Source: Thermococcus sp. (lineage in GTDB: Archaea; Methanobacteriota_B; Thermococci; Thermococcales; Thermococcaceae). Taken from it: a stretch of 5,702 bases of DNA. Made by a program: the position numbers and the translations under genes. Of this stretch, positions 5,643 to 5,702 are shown one piece after another. The notes below the pieces were generated by a model. It was not told the DNA's origin. It was given only the letters and a program-made list of their open reading frames with translations, and did not search any database. Positions within the stretch are counted from its first letter, which is position 1. Each line of letters begins with the position of its first letter. The stretch spans positions 1 through 5,702 of the forward strand of contig JALTMZ010000092.1 in NCBI GenBank assembly GCA_027001105.1, written 5' to 3'.

Positions 5643-5654
5643 GATATATAAATG
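5643..5654 (-). promoter_or_regulatory. TATA box of the secreted-protein operon
   Basis: On the minus strand CATTTATATATC, preceded by AAAA as a plausible BRE, is the strongest TATA element in the window. Expected transcription start is near 5622, giving a leader of about 27 bases that contains the G run. No other promoter is seen before the second gene, so both genes should share it. Confidence 0.7.
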
Positions 5655-5655
5655 T

Positions 5656-5671
5656 TTTGTATTGTTACAAA
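5656..5671. repeat. Perfect 6-bp inverted repeat beside the promoter
   Basis: TTTGTA (5656-5661) and TACAAA (5666-5671) flank a TTGT spacer. The repeat lies just upstream of, and abutting, the BRE/TATA of the secreted-protein operon, a usual place for a dimeric regulator site in archaea. The sequence is AT-rich, so chance occurrence is possible. The remaining bases to 5702 show no gene. Confidence 0.45.
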
Positions 5672-5702
5672 TTAAAAATCTAGACTTAACATAAATGGAT
5701 AC

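Overview
The window looks like chromosomal DNA of a hyperthermophilic euryarchaeon of the order Thermococcales, probably one of the lower-GC Thermococcus or Pyrococcus species. The evidence is a tyrosine integrase of the SSV/TKV type whose N-terminus is read antisense through a tRNA 3' half, tRNA genes with encoded CCA, TATA-type promoters, GGTGAT ribosome binding sites, and an NreA-type repair protein ending in a PCNA-binding peptide. No species is assigned.

Layout. Positions 1-353 are the edge of an integrated mobile element. The N-terminal 118 residues of an integrase run leftward out of the window, and their first codons are read through the antisense strand of a tRNA-Gly(GCC) 3' half (308-353), the attachment site. 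Positions 354-457 are a short gene-free stretch that should be host DNA downstream of the original tRNA-Gly target; it includes a T-rich terminator-like tract for the next gene. Uridine phosphorylase (458-1288, minus) and a threonine synthase-family PLP enzyme (1360-2406, plus) diverge from a compact shared promoter region. Two tRNA genes on the minus strand, Ser(GCU) then Cys(GCA), lie 22 bases apart and appear to share one promoter. That promoter is back to back with the promoter of nreA (2779-4005, plus), whose mRNA is probably leaderless.

The right third (4009-5702) is a two-gene minus-strand operon. It encodes a small secreted, tryptophan-rich protein ending in Cys-Thr-Cys and, 9 bases downstream, a membrane-anchored, sequon-rich beta-type protein. 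I do not recognise either family, and this pair is the best candidate in the window for an undescribed system. Its promoter carries a perfect 6-bp inverted repeat just upstream of a strong TATA box, and a run of eight G occupies the ribosome-binding position of the first gene.

Functionally the conserved part is housekeeping: nucleoside salvage, amino-acid metabolism, translation and DNA repair. The element edge and the secreted pair are the accessory parts. Nothing visible ties the secreted pair to the mobile element.
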